This document shows positions 1-7,487 of a DNA stretch of 54,883 nucleotides, piece by piece. A program made the position numbers and the translations under genes. The stretch spans positions 1 through 54,883 of the forward strand of contig JAFCDN010000007.1 in the NCBI GenBank assembly GCA_017609625.1. The letters are read 5' to 3'. Source of the stretch: Candidatus Iainarchaeum sp. Its GTDB lineage: Archaea > Iainarchaeota > Iainarchaeia > Iainarchaeales > 1-14-0-10-31-34. The notes below the pieces were generated by a model. It did not search any database. It was not told the DNA's origin and saw nothing but the letters and a program-made list of their open reading frames with translations. Position 1 is the stretch's first letter; the number at the start of each line of letters is the position of its first letter.

Positions 1-46
<46 letters not shown>

Positions 47-171
47 CAGAATATAGTTTTTTATAAGTCTGATTGATTCAAGAAAATCTTTAAACCAAAA
101 GCATAAACTGGAAAACGAAAACACATTAATCATTCAGGAAGAAACATTTACAAAAAGATAATAACAAAAAA

Positions 172-1059
172 TCAAGTGATAAAATTTAATCCAAGCTTTT
201 CAGAGAAAGAAACTGCTTCTTGGAATTCTTCTTGAGAAAGCATTCTGTTTAAACCATATTCGCGGGCTTTGTATTCTGGACGGAATTGGTCCATTAAATT
301 CACTACAACTTTTTCTCCAAAAGAAGAAGAGATTTCCTGCAGAATTTTTTTAGTGCAGCACTCAAAATGGTTTGGAAGAACTAAATGGCGGATAACCAAA
401 TCAGTCTGAGAAAAAGCAGTTTTATGGTTTCTGGAAATTATTCCCCAATAGTTTTTCACTGCACTGAATTTTTCTGCACAAACATTATTTCCATACTTCC
501 AGTCGCTTAAGTAGACATCTATCACTCTGTTCAGTAAATCCATGGATTTTTCGCTCATAAAAAAATTGCTGTTCCATACGACAGGAACCTTTAATTCAGT
601 TTTTTGCAGTGCATCCAGAATCCACGGAAAGAACGGGGCGGGAGAACCTCCAACCAAATTCAAGTTTTTAAAAGAATTGGCTTTAAGCATTATTCTGGAA
701 AGTTCTTCAACAGAAATATCCTGTCCTTCTCTTTTCTGGGAGATAATCCAGTTCTGACAGAAAACGCACTTAAAATTGCAGCCAGAAAAAAAGATTGTGT
801 AAGAGGGAACAAAAAAAGATTCTTCCCCAAAATGAGGAAAAGCAGAATTAAACCTTAAACCAGAAACACCACAGACTCCAATTTCTCCGGAATTTCTGTT
901 TACTCTGCATTTCCTTTTGCATAATTCACAGGAATCCAAAATAGCATAAGCAGTTTCAACTTTTTTCTTTAATTCTTCTTTTGGCAAATTTAAATAAGCG
1001 GGTTTTTGTTCTCCGCTTAATATTGCATAATAGTTTTTCAAAGCGTTTTTGTTGAACAT
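172..1059 (-). CDS. PflX-like radical SAM protein (COG1313 type)
   Basis: A 295-residue protein related to pyruvate formate-lyase activating enzymes. The radical SAM cluster motif CX3CX2C is seen at C94, C98 and C101 (GCNFKCVFCQN). An N-terminal Cys set (C44, C47, C51, C63) is typical of the PflX/COG1313 group, whose substrate is unknown. Members cleave S-adenosylmethionine at a 4Fe-4S cluster to make a 5'-deoxyadenosyl radical. No pyruvate formate-lyase gene is visible nearby, so the target cannot be named. It lies about 1.8 kb from the [FeFe] hydrogenase but does not have the domain plan of HydE or HydG. The length is normal for the family and the ATG start is followed by a plausible N-terminus. 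Confidence 0.85.
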   Translation of the reverse strand: MFNKNALKNYYAILSGEQKPAYLNLPKEELKKKVETAYAILDSCELCKRKCRVNRNSGEIGVCGVSGLRFNSAFPHFGEESFFVPSYTIFFSGCNFKCVFCQNWIISQKREGQDISVEELSRIMLKANSFKNLNLVGGSPAPFFPWILDALQKTELKVPVVWNSNFFMSEKSMDLLNRVIDVYLSDWKYGNNVCAEKFSAVKNYWGIISRNHKTAFSQTDLVIRHLVLPNHFECCTKKILQEISSSFGEKVVVNLMDQFRPEYKAREYGLNRMLSQEEFQEAVSFSEKLGLNFIT

Positions 1060-1090
1060 AAACTATTTGTGTTCTGATTTCATTATATTT

Positions 1091-1264
1091 TTATTTTTTG
1101 AAATGATTTACAATCCAACCAATTGAAACAATAATCAAAATCACCGGAAGCCACGGGACATCAACTGTAATGTAATTTAAGTCACTTAAAGCCCATAAAA
1201 TTCCTATAACCAGAATGATTATTGCAAAAGTCGGAAAACCTTTATTGCAATTATCTAAGTTCAA
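1091..1264 (-). CDS. small two-TM membrane protein, TTG start
   Basis: A 57-residue open frame starting with TTG behind a GGCGG-like ribosome binding site and ending 31 bases before the radical SAM gene on the same strand. The protein has two hydrophobic segments, about residues 12-26 (ending GILWALSDL) and 38-53 (PWLPVILIIVSIGWIV), and a short basic end (NHFKK). The pattern, helix, Asp/Asn-rich turn, Pro-Trp, helix, resembles small archaeal membrane proteins of the DUF5668 kind. That family link is from memory of the pattern, not a search. No ATG is available in frame. Confidence 0.55.
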   Translation of the reverse strand: MNLDNCNKGFPTFAIIILVIGILWALSDLNYITVDVPWLPVILIIVSIGWIVNHFKK

Positions 1265-1366
1265 AAAACCGCCTTAAATTAAAGTGAAATTTAGGTATTA
1301 AAAAGGTTATCTTTAAAGAAAACCTCAAACAAAACCATAAAATAAGAGTTTGAACTTTATTAAAAC

Positions 1367-1816
1367 ATGAAAAAGATTTTGATTGCATTTAGTTTTGTAT
1401 TATTTTTTTCCGGCTGTGCTTTAATGCAGGAAAAAAAAACCTGTCAAAATGTTCCAATAGTAGGCTGTTTTAATGAAGTGCAGGAAAAAGACTGCGGAAC
1501 AGATTTGGATTGCTTTAACAAAAGACTGGAAAACTGTGAAAAAGCAAAAGTAAAGTTTACTGAAGAAATTGAATTAGGAGAAGCAGATGGATACAAATAC
1601 TTTGCTTCAAAAGACAGTGAAGCAAAAATAAGGAGTTTTTCTGCTAATATATGTTTTGTGGAAACAACAAAAGTCCAAGGACAGCCAACAACAGCAGGGT
1701 TTAGAACAAGATTATGGGAAAAAACTGACTGCAAATATTATACTAATTTTCCTTTAAGCAAAGAAAAAACATATGAAGAGCCGGAATTCCAGAGTTGTTA
1801 TAGTTCAGGCGGATAA
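1367..1816 (+). CDS. small Cys-rich lipoprotein, unknown function
   Basis: 149 residues. The N-terminus MKKILIAFSFVLFFSGCALM is a signal peptide with a lipobox (SGC), so the mature protein should be anchored by Cys17 on the outer face of the membrane. The mature part has about ten Cys residues (for example CQNVPIVGC and DCGTDLDC), suggesting disulfide bonds outside the cell. I do not recognise a domain. A run ATTAAAACATGAAA precedes the start, and the next gene has a nearly identical ATTAAAACATGAAA context. It is followed 37 bases later by a membrane protein on the same strand. Confidence 0.75.
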   Translation: MKKILIAFSFVLFFSGCALMQEKKTCQNVPIVGCFNEVQEKDCGTDLDCFNKRLENCEKAKVKFTEEIELGEADGYKYFASKDSEAKIRSFSANICFVETTKVQGQPTTAGFRTRLWEKTDCKYYTNFPLSKEKTYEEPEFQSCYSSGG

Positions 1817-1853
1817 GCAAAGAAATAAATAAGAGTTAAAACAACATTAAAAC

Positions 1854-2234
1854 ATGAAAATACAAAAATTTACACAAATAATATCTCCTGATTGGAGAAA
1901 GATTTTATTATTCATGTTTTTGGATTTCATTTTAGGAATAATATTGCTAGCAGTTACTTCATTATTTTTTACTTCGCCTGGGTCTAGTTGTATGGGTTGT
2001 GCAAGCCCAGTGAGCATTAGGATAATGACAATGATTTTTCTTCCATTTGGTCTTGGTTTTTTTGGCTTTTTACATGAATCAGGCTTGCTTGATTTAGTCC
2101 ATGGCGGTTTTCCAAGACTAATAGCACTTGTTGCAAACATTTTTTTGACAGGAGTTTTTTGGTATTTTGCTTCATGTTTTATTGTACATTTTTATGATAA
2201 ATTCAAAAAACCGAAAACAAAAGGAGGTTTTTAA
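1854..2234 (+). CDS. three-TM membrane protein, unknown
   Basis: 126 residues with three or so hydrophobic segments, about residues 17-40, 58-78 and 87-112, and a basic tail (KFKKPKTKGG). A small extracellular loop carries two Cys (SSCMGCAS). No family recognised. The stop codon is one base before the start of the zinc-ribbon gene, and the downstream gene's Shine-Dalgarno (GGAGG) lies inside the last codons, so the two are probably translated as a pair. Confidence 0.7.
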   Translation: MKIQKFTQIISPDWRKILLFMFLDFILGIILLAVTSLFFTSPGSSCMGCASPVSIRIMTMIFLPFGLGFFGFLHESGLLDLVHGGFPRLIALVANIFLTGVFWYFASCFIVHFYDKFKKPKTKGGF

Positions 2235-2235
2235 A

Positions 2236-2514
2236 ATGGCTTTAAAATGTCCTCACTGTGAAAAAACAATTGAAATGGGAAAAGATGCCGGAACAAGCGA
2301 TTCTGGATTAGCAATGATTGAATGCACTGAATGCGGAAAAAAATTTGAAGTAAATGAAAAAACTCTGGTGATAGATAAAAGCAAAGAACCAAAAATAAAA
2401 TGTCCTAACTGCAAAAAAGAATTTGTGGATGGAATAGATTCAATGCTTGATTCAGAAGGATTTCATACAAGCTGCCCGCACTGCAAGAAAAGGATTGATT
2501 TTGATAAAATATAA
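2236..2514 (+). CDS. double zinc-ribbon protein
   Basis: 92 residues. Start chosen at the ATG of MALKCPHCEK because AAAGGAGG sits just upstream. Four CxxC pairs are seen: CPHC, CTEC, CPNC and CPHC, arranged as two zinc ribbons of about 40 residues each with a linker. Such proteins may bind nucleic acid or proteins; no specific function can be given. It directly follows the membrane protein, which suggests a two-gene unit. Confidence 0.75.
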   Translation: MALKCPHCEKTIEMGKDAGTSDSGLAMIECTECGKKFEVNEKTLVIDKSKEPKIKCPNCKKEFVDGIDSMLDSEGFHTSCPHCKKRIDFDKI

Positions 2515-2533
2515 AAAAAAGCACAAAACTGGC

Positions 2534-2662
2534 TTACTTTATCTTTCTATAACCTTCTATTTCTGGATAGATTTTGCAGAACTTTACTGCTTCAAGCTGG
2601 TTGTTGCATAAGTACTTCCACCACGCCTGATCTGAACACACTGTACAAAACCTGCAATTCAT
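2534..2662 (-). CDS. 42-residue Cys-rich microprotein
   Basis: A short frame on the minus strand: ATG at 2662, stop TAA at 2534. It begins MNCRFCTVCSDQAWWKYLC and continues with charged residues, ending EGYRKIK. Cysteines at 3, 6, 9, 19 and 29 in a CxxCxxC pattern suggest a metal site (zinc or Fe-S). It fills a gap otherwise free of genes, and the amino-acid composition (two Trp, a Cys series, a charged tail) is unlike random AT-rich sequence. There is only a weak AGGTTGG ribosome site. No homologue named. Convergent with the zinc-ribbon gene. Confidence 0.5.
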   Translation of the reverse strand: MNCRFCTVCSDQAWWKYLCNNQLEAVKFCKIYPEIEGYRKIK

Positions 2663-2889
2663 TTTTATCCAACCTGCTGTCTAAACTCCAATAAAATTCA
2701 TTTTCATCTGCTTTCACCAAAAAAAAAAGAAAAAAAAAGTAAATCAATTAGTGAAAGATGAACATAAACCACATAGGTTTTCTGTCAATTAAATAAATCA
2801 GTTTAATAATTGGCTTGACAAAAAAACTTTTTATGTCCATAGAAAAATAAAATAGGAATAAGGTATTTAAAGGTTAGAGTTAGAGATAG

Positions 2890-3984
2890 TTAATCGCATT
2901 TTTCTAAACAAATGTGAACTGTATGCAACAATTCGCGGGCTTTTTTTGAACCGGGTTCATCTAAATAGGTTTTATATAATTCCTGGACTTCTTTGCTGTC
3001 AGAAGAAATTTTTACAGTTTCTTTTGCATCAACACTTCTTAAACCCTGAATTCTTTTTTCTCTAATCTCTGGAGTTGAAACCGGCTGGCCTCCGCCGCCA
3101 ATGCATCCGCCAGGACAAGCCATCATTTCAATTACCTGAAAAGAAGAAAACTTTTTTTCATCTTCAATCAAATCATTCAAATTATGCAGGCCATGAACTA
3201 TTGCTATTTTTAGTTTTTTCCCTGCAATCTCTAATTCCATTTCTCTTCTTCCCTCACTTCCTCTTAGTTCAGTGAATTCAACCTTCTTTTTTTCCGGGTC
3301 TAATTTGTTTGAAACAAACCTTAAAAGAGATTCAGAAACTCCGCCTGTAACTCCAAATAATTGTCCACCGCCTGCAGCGTCTCCTAACAGCCTGTCAAAT
3401 TCTTTTTCTTCTGCGTCTTTTAATTCAATTCCTTTTTCTTTCAAAAGCTTTGCCAATTCAATTGTAGTTAAAACTGCATCTACATGATGGATTCCATTGA
3501 AATCCATTTCAGGCCTTTTTGCTTCAATTTTTTTTACCACACAAGGCATTATTGAAACAACAAAAAATTTTTCATGAGAAAGATTCATTTTCTCTGAATA
3601 ATAACTTTTAATCAAAGCACCCATTGTCTGCTGGGGAGATTTAACTGCACAAAAATGATTAACATGTTGTTTGTGCTTGTTTTCCACAAAAGCAACTGAA
3701 GCAGGACAGCAGGAAGTAAATAAAGGCAGATTCTGGTTTTTTTCAAGTCTGTGAATAAATTCAGTTCCTTCTTCTACTGTAACAACATCTGCTGCTAAAG
3801 AAGTGTCAAACACTTTTTCTATTCCTAAAGCTTTTAATGCTCCAACCAGTTTTTTTGTTAAAACTGTTCCGGGAGGAAAACCAAAAAGTTCTCCAATTGT
3901 AACCCTTAAAGCAGGCGCAACCTGTGCAATAACCTGTATTCCTTCTTTATCCAAGGCTTCTTTTACTCTTTCAATCTCATCCAT
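2890..3984 (-). CDS. minimal [FeFe] hydrogenase catalytic subunit
   Basis: 364 residues comprising only the H-cluster domain; there is no N-terminal ferredoxin-like Fe-S domain. Motifs: L1 FTSCCPA at residues 89-95 (C92 equals the proton-relay Cys, C93 a cluster ligand), L2 MPCVVKKIE at 146-154 (C148 ligand, K151), L3 MACPGGCIGGGGQP at 288-301 (C290 and C294 ligands). The C-terminal YKTYLDEPGS and ARELLHT blocks also match HydA. All four cluster-ligand cysteines and the shuttle Cys are present, so catalysis (2H+ + 2e- to H2, or reverse) looks possible. L1 reads TSCCPAS where TSCCPGW is usual. It is divergent from a membrane protein across a duplicated promoter. HydE, HydF and HydG are not in the window. 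Confidence 0.9.
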   Translation of the reverse strand: MDEIERVKEALDKEGIQVIAQVAPALRVTIGELFGFPPGTVLTKKLVGALKALGIEKVFDTSLAADVVTVEEGTEFIHRLEKNQNLPLFTSCCPASVAFVENKHKQHVNHFCAVKSPQQTMGALIKSYYSEKMNLSHEKFFVVSIMPCVVKKIEAKRPEMDFNGIHHVDAVLTTIELAKLLKEKGIELKDAEEKEFDRLLGDAAGGGQLFGVTGGVSESLLRFVSNKLDPEKKKVEFTELRGSEGRREMELEIAGKKLKIAIVHGLHNLNDLIEDEKKFSSFQVIEMMACPGGCIGGGGQPVSTPEIREKRIQGLRSVDAKETVKISSDSKEVQELYKTYLDEPGSKKARELLHTVHICLEKCD

Positions 3985-3997
3985 TTCATAAAAAGTG

Positions 3998-4076
3998 TGA
4001 ATAAAGCTTTAAAAGTGTTTAGTTCTTTCTTCAAATTTCGTAAAAAATGAATAAAGATTTAAAAGTATTTAGTTCT
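3998..4076. promoter_or_regulatory. divergent promoter with 50-bp-spaced direct repeat
   Basis: Two copies of a 29-bp sequence with two mismatches lie at 3998-4026 and 4048-4076, exactly 50 bp apart. Each holds the core TTTAAAAGTRTTTAGTTCT. The left copy contains the palindromic TTTAAA at 4009-4014, about 27 bases before the hydrogenase ATG on the minus strand. The right copy has TTTAAAAG at 4059-4066, about 26 bases before the ATG at 4087. Both genes thus look leaderless, each served by one copy. Shared flanks suggest a common factor. Confidence 0.55.
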
Positions 4077-4086
4077 CTTTTTAATT

Positions 4087-4641
4087 ATGAGATTAGATTT
4101 TAGTTATAGTTCAACAGAAAAAACAAAATATGAAATGCTCTTTAGAAGAGAAAACTTAATGCTGGTTGTATTAAGCGCAGCAGCATTGTTTATTCCGATA
4201 ATTTTAAGGCATGCAACTTTTACCAATCAGATTTTAGTCGGAAGTTTAGTGAACTTTTTGCTTGCAACCAGTGCATTGTATTTTTCTTTTAAAAAAGCTT
4301 TGCCGGTGATTTTACTGCCTGCTGTTGCTGCACTGCTTTCAGGAATAATTTTCGGGCAGTTTACAGTTTTTCTGGTTTACTTAATCCCGTTTATCTGGAT
4401 TGGAAACGCATTATATGTTTATTTTATAAAAAATTTCAATCTGGTGAACAAAGTAAATTATTTTCTTTCAGTGCTTGGAGCAGGTTTGATTAAATCTGTT
4501 TTTATTTTTTCAGGAACTTTTATTCTGGTTTCTGCAGGAATTGTTCCAGCAGTGTTTTTGGTTCCAATGGGTTTGATTCAGTTTGCAACTGCAGCCATTG
4601 GAGGATTTGCTGCAAGAGGAACTTTTTTCCTGAAAAAATAG
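4087..4641 (+). CDS. five/six-TM membrane protein beside hydrogenase
   Basis: 184 residues, mostly hydrophobic: segments near residues 25-41, 47-65, 70-90, 94-113, 128-150 and 153-176. The polar start (MRLDFSYSSTEKTKYEML) precedes the first helix, and the protein ends in KK. The compact fold with short Gly/Ala-rich loops is reminiscent of ECF-transporter S components, but that is only an impression; no motif proves it. It is divergently transcribed from the minimal hydrogenase and shares a duplicated promoter repeat with it, so joint expression is plausible. It converges with the Tes-like gene (one base between them). Confidence 0.75.
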   Translation: MRLDFSYSSTEKTKYEMLFRRENLMLVVLSAAALFIPIILRHATFTNQILVGSLVNFLLATSALYFSFKKALPVILLPAVAALLSGIIFGQFTVFLVYLIPFIWIGNALYVYFIKNFNLVNKVNYFLSVLGAGLIKSVFIFSGTFILVSAGIVPAVFLVPMGLIQFATAAIGGFAARGTFFLKK

Positions 4642-4642
4642 T

Positions 4643-6115
4643 TTAAGGCAAAGGCTTTGCATTAGCTTTTTCTGTTTCTTCCCTGTAGCCTACAGAATTA
4701 TATGCACAAAAAGGAATTATTTTTCCTTCTGGAGTAGCATAATGGATAACGCATTTTTTCACCCTGTCCATGTCCATATTATATGGATCCTGAAAATGCA
4801 TTACTCCAAGGAAAAGGCTTTTTTCGTGGAATTCAGTTAAAGAATCAAAATCTCCTTTAAATAAATCCAAAAAAAGTTTATTGAAATCCAAAAAAGGAGG
4901 CACTTTATCTTTTATTACGTTTTTGTTTAACACTCTTCTTAGTTTATCTAAAGTTAAAACTTTATGCACAACCCCTTTTCCGTTCTTTTCTGATGTTAAA
5001 TTATATAAATCTTTAATGAAATTATCTATATCCAAAAAATTGCATATTGGAATAACATTTCCTTTATCCAAAAACAAATAAGATGCAGCACCACAGGCAG
5101 GATGAGCTGAAAGCATTACCTGTTTTTCTTCAAGCAATTGTTCTGCTAAAACAGATAAAGGAACAACAGAAGGGATTGGAAAAAAACCTTCTTCTCTAAT
5201 CAGGCCTTTGGATTGTGTTTCAATAGTTTTAATTAAATCAGGAATAGTAAATCTTTGTTTGCTTCTTTTCCTTGGAGACATTCTCCCGCAAAAAGAAATC
5301 GGCTGAAAGTTTACTGCCCTAACTATATCAATATTATCCAAAGCAAACTTTACAATAGAAAAAATTTCATGGTCATTAAAGCCGTTGATTACAGTCGGAA
5401 CCAAAGTAAACTGCAATCCTGCTTTTCTTCCGTTTTCCATTATTTTTTTCATGTAAGAAAAGTTTTCTACATTTGTTTCTTTTGACAGGCCGTTGCATTT
5501 CAGGTAAATATTTGATACTCCGTTTTCTGAAAGCCTTTTTGCCAGCTCTAAATCTTTTGCAATGGTTATTCCATTTGTTGCAACCAATATTTGAGTAAAA
5601 CCTTTGTCTCTTGCCATCTTAACTATTTCAGGAAAATCTTTTCTGATTGTAGGTTCTCCTCCGCTGAACAAAACAGCAAAGTTTGCCAAAGGTTTTTGAT
5701 TGCGTAAATTATCTAAAATTGATTCAATCTCTTCAAAAGAAGGTTCATACAAATACCCTGCAACAGCAGAGTTTGCAAAACAATAATGGCATTTTAAGTT
5801 GCACCTGTTTGTTACATCCACAACAGAAAGCAGGGTCTGGGATTCATGTAATTTACATAAACCGCAGTCAAAAGGACATCCTTTTGAAACCTCTACTACA
5901 GGGTTTTCAGGAAAAAACCCTGTTTCTTCAAACTGACAGAATTTTTTGAATAATTTTGCATTACTCCAGTAAATTTCCTTAAAAAAACCGTGTGCTTTGC
6001 ATTTTTTTTGCAGAAAAACATTTCCTTCTTCTTCAATTATTTCAGCAGGAATTTTCTTTAAGCATTCAGGGCAAAGCGACTCGGTTTTCTTTAACACAAT
6101 TCCTTTTGTTTGCAT
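4643..6115 (-). CDS. Tes-like radical SAM protein (MJ0619 family)
   Basis: 490 residues. N-terminal zinc-type Cys pairs (CPEC at 15-18, C39), then CPFDCGLC (80-87), the radical SAM motif CX3CX2C at C105, C109, C112 (NRCNLKCHYCFA), SGGEP (151-155), FQPISFCGR (270-278) and SAHPACGAASYLF (336-348). This order matches the MJ0619/MA_1486 family that includes tetraether synthase Tes, which joins two archaeol tails by radical C-C coupling to make membrane-spanning GDGT lipids. Family membership is strong; whether it makes tetraethers here is inferred. The UbiA prenyltransferase at 6558-7487 on the same strand gives a lipid context, though L41e lies between on the other strand. Length is typical. Confidence 0.8.
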   Translation of the reverse strand: MQTKGIVLKKTESLCPECLKKIPAEIIEEEGNVFLQKKCKAHGFFKEIYWSNAKLFKKFCQFEETGFFPENPVVEVSKGCPFDCGLCKLHESQTLLSVVDVTNRCNLKCHYCFANSAVAGYLYEPSFEEIESILDNLRNQKPLANFAVLFSGGEPTIRKDFPEIVKMARDKGFTQILVATNGITIAKDLELAKRLSENGVSNIYLKCNGLSKETNVENFSYMKKIMENGRKAGLQFTLVPTVINGFNDHEIFSIVKFALDNIDIVRAVNFQPISFCGRMSPRKRSKQRFTIPDLIKTIETQSKGLIREEGFFPIPSVVPLSVLAEQLLEEKQVMLSAHPACGAASYLFLDKGNVIPICNFLDIDNFIKDLYNLTSEKNGKGVVHKVLTLDKLRRVLNKNVIKDKVPPFLDFNKLFLDLFKGDFDSLTEFHEKSLFLGVMHFQDPYNMDMDRVKKCVIHYATPEGKIIPFCAYNSVGYREETEKANAKPLP

Positions 6116-6225
6116 AAAACTCTCTTTACCCCCCTAAAACACAAAGAACTAAATAATATTCTTTCTAGGGAAAAATATTAAAAGTATTCTTTAGAGCAAA
6201 AAAACCAGTCTTTGACGGGCAAAAC

Positions 6226-6237
6226 TATTTAAACACT
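6226..6237 (+). promoter_or_regulatory. TATA-like box and SD for L41e
   Basis: ACTATTTAAACA lies about 50 bases before the L41e ATG, and AGGTGA at 6274-6279 is a good Shine-Dalgarno match to the 16S tail. Together they support a short-leader mRNA for this tiny gene. Confidence 0.4.
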
Positions 6238-6283
6238 TTTACAGCCAATTTAATCCTATTACTATTTTGTTTTAGGTGAATTA

Positions 6284-6415
6284 ATGGGTACTAGAAGCAA
6301 GGATACAAGTCGGTTTAAGAAAACCAAAGCCAGACAGAGATGGAAATGGAAAAAAAAGAAAATGCGAAGAGAAAAACGAAAGAAAAGATACAGAAAGAAG
6401 AGATTAACAACATAA
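6284..6415 (+). CDS. rpl41e: ribosomal protein L41e (eL41)
   Basis: A 43-residue frame. The C-terminal half, RWKWKKKKMRREKRKKRY, is the almost purely basic single helix of L41e (archaeal form MKWRKKRMRRLKRKRRK...), which lies at the subunit interface of the ribosome. Unusual is the N-terminal extension MGTRSKDTSRFKKTKARQ, about 18 residues longer than the usual 25-residue protein. The start is supported by AGGTGA at 6274-6279. It is in an opposite-strand position to the Tes-like and UbiA genes. The overlapping minus-strand frame is a shadow rich in Phe, as expected from the AT-rich complement. Confidence 0.75.
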   Translation: MGTRSKDTSRFKKTKARQRWKWKKKKMRREKRKKRYRKKRLTT

Positions 6416-6418
6416 ACC

Positions 6419-6535
6419 AACCTTTTTAGAAAAAAGGTTGAACAAAAAAATCTTTTAAAAAAAGCTTTACCAAAAAGTGCTACGCAAAAACCTTTTTTCA
6501 AAAGCTTTACCAAAAACCGCCCTTTGGGCATTTTT
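6419..6535. repeat. AT-rich hairpin repeat cluster
   Basis: Three units of the dispersed hairpin family in tandem: AACCTTTTTAGAAAAAAGGTT followed by GAACAAAAA, then AAAAGCTTTACCAAAAA, then CCTTTTTTCAAAAGC TTTACCAAAAA. Lies between the convergent L41e and UbiA genes and could act as a terminator for both. Confidence 0.6.
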
Positions 6536-6557
6536 TTCTTTCTATTAATCTTTTTAT

Positions 6558-7487
6558 TTAATTAATGAAAAACAGCAGAACAAACCCTACAATAAAAGCA
6601 ATATTATGATAGTACATTATTTTGTACATTTTCTTCAAATCCATTTTATGCGGTTCAGATAAAGCTTTCAAATACAAAGGCAAAAGCAAAATGCTGAACA
6701 CAACTAACCAGAGAAACTTTGAAGGCAGAGTTCCCAACCAAACCAAATCCCTGAAAAAACGAAAAGTTAAACACATTAAAACAAAAGATAAAACAGAAAC
6801 CAAACCAACAGCATAAGAAAAAAACAATACTTTTTTTTCTCCAAAAACCACAATAGAACTTTTATATCCCAATTCTTTTTCTAACTCTTTTGCGCTTAAC
6901 CTGTATAACACAAATCCAGTGAACTGGATTCCTGCAACAAAAATCAGAATCAAAAGCGGAGCATTAAATACCTGAAAAACCAAAACCCAGCCTGCAAAAA
7001 ACCTGAACAAAGGATTTATTATAGAACCAGAAATCAAATCCAAAACTGGACGGGATTTAAAACGAAAAGGTTTAACAGTGTAAAAAATTTGATTCACTAA
7101 CATTGCTAAAAGGCAGATTAAAAAAAGAAAGTTTCCTAAAAAAACAAAAAAATATAATCCAATCAACAGTGAAAGAGAAATCAAAGCCAAAGAAAAAAGC
7201 AAAGCAGTTTTTTCTGAAACTCTTCCAGAAGGAATTGGCCGGGAATTTTTTACATGATGAAGTTTATCGTTTTTTGCATCAGTGAAATCATTTAATGCAT
7301 ATAATCCGCCCCAAAGAAAAGGCCCTGCAGAAAGAAAAGCAAGAAAAAATAAAAAGAAATCAAAGTTTTCTAGAGAAACAAAACCAAAAGACAAAAACAA
7401 TGCAAGCGAATAAGCAAAAATCATATTGGCAAAAGTTTTGCTCCACTCTAACGGACGCATTAAAGAAAAAAAATCTTTGAAATTCAT
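6558..7487 (-). CDS. UbiA-family prenyltransferase
   Basis: 309 residues with about eight to nine membrane helices. The first Asp-rich motif is seen as ALNDFTDAKNDKLHH (residues 64-78: N66, D67, D70, D74) followed by SRPIPSGRV (82-90), the hallmark of intramembrane UbiA enzymes that bind a prenyl diphosphate via Mg2+. Archaeal members include digeranylgeranylglyceryl phosphate synthase (membrane lipid step two) and decaprenyl-phosphate phosphoribosyltransferase-like enzymes. The spacer HHVKNSRPIPSG, with its Lys three residues before Arg, leans toward the phosphoribosyltransferase-like branch, but I cannot decide. A second Asp motif is less clear. Near the Tes-like gene, a lipid role is reasonable. 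Confidence 0.85.
   Translation of the reverse strand: MNFKDFFSLMRPLEWSKTFANMIFAYSLALFLSFGFVSLENFDFFLFFLAFLSAGPFLWGGLYALNDFTDAKNDKLHHVKNSRPIPSGRVSEKTALLFSLALISLSLLIGLYFFVFLGNFLFLICLLAMLVNQIFYTVKPFRFKSRPVLDLISGSIINPLFRFFAGWVLVFQVFNAPLLILIFVAGIQFTGFVLYRLSAKELEKELGYKSSIVVFGEKKVLFFSYAVGLVSVLSFVLMCLTFRFFRDLVWLGTLPSKFLWLVVFSILLLPLYLKALSEPHKMDLKKMYKIMYYHNIAFIVGFVLLFFIN

Noticed and set aside
172..6115. The two radical SAM proteins as hydrogenase maturases HydE/HydG
   Set aside because: Their Cys patterns and lengths fit PflX and MJ0619/Tes families instead; they lack HydG's C-terminal cluster motif.
6262..6531. 89-residue minus-strand frame over L41e
   Set aside because: It is the complement of a Lys/Arg-rich gene and repeat hairpins, giving Phe/Leu-rich nonsense; L41e on the plus strand is a clear match.
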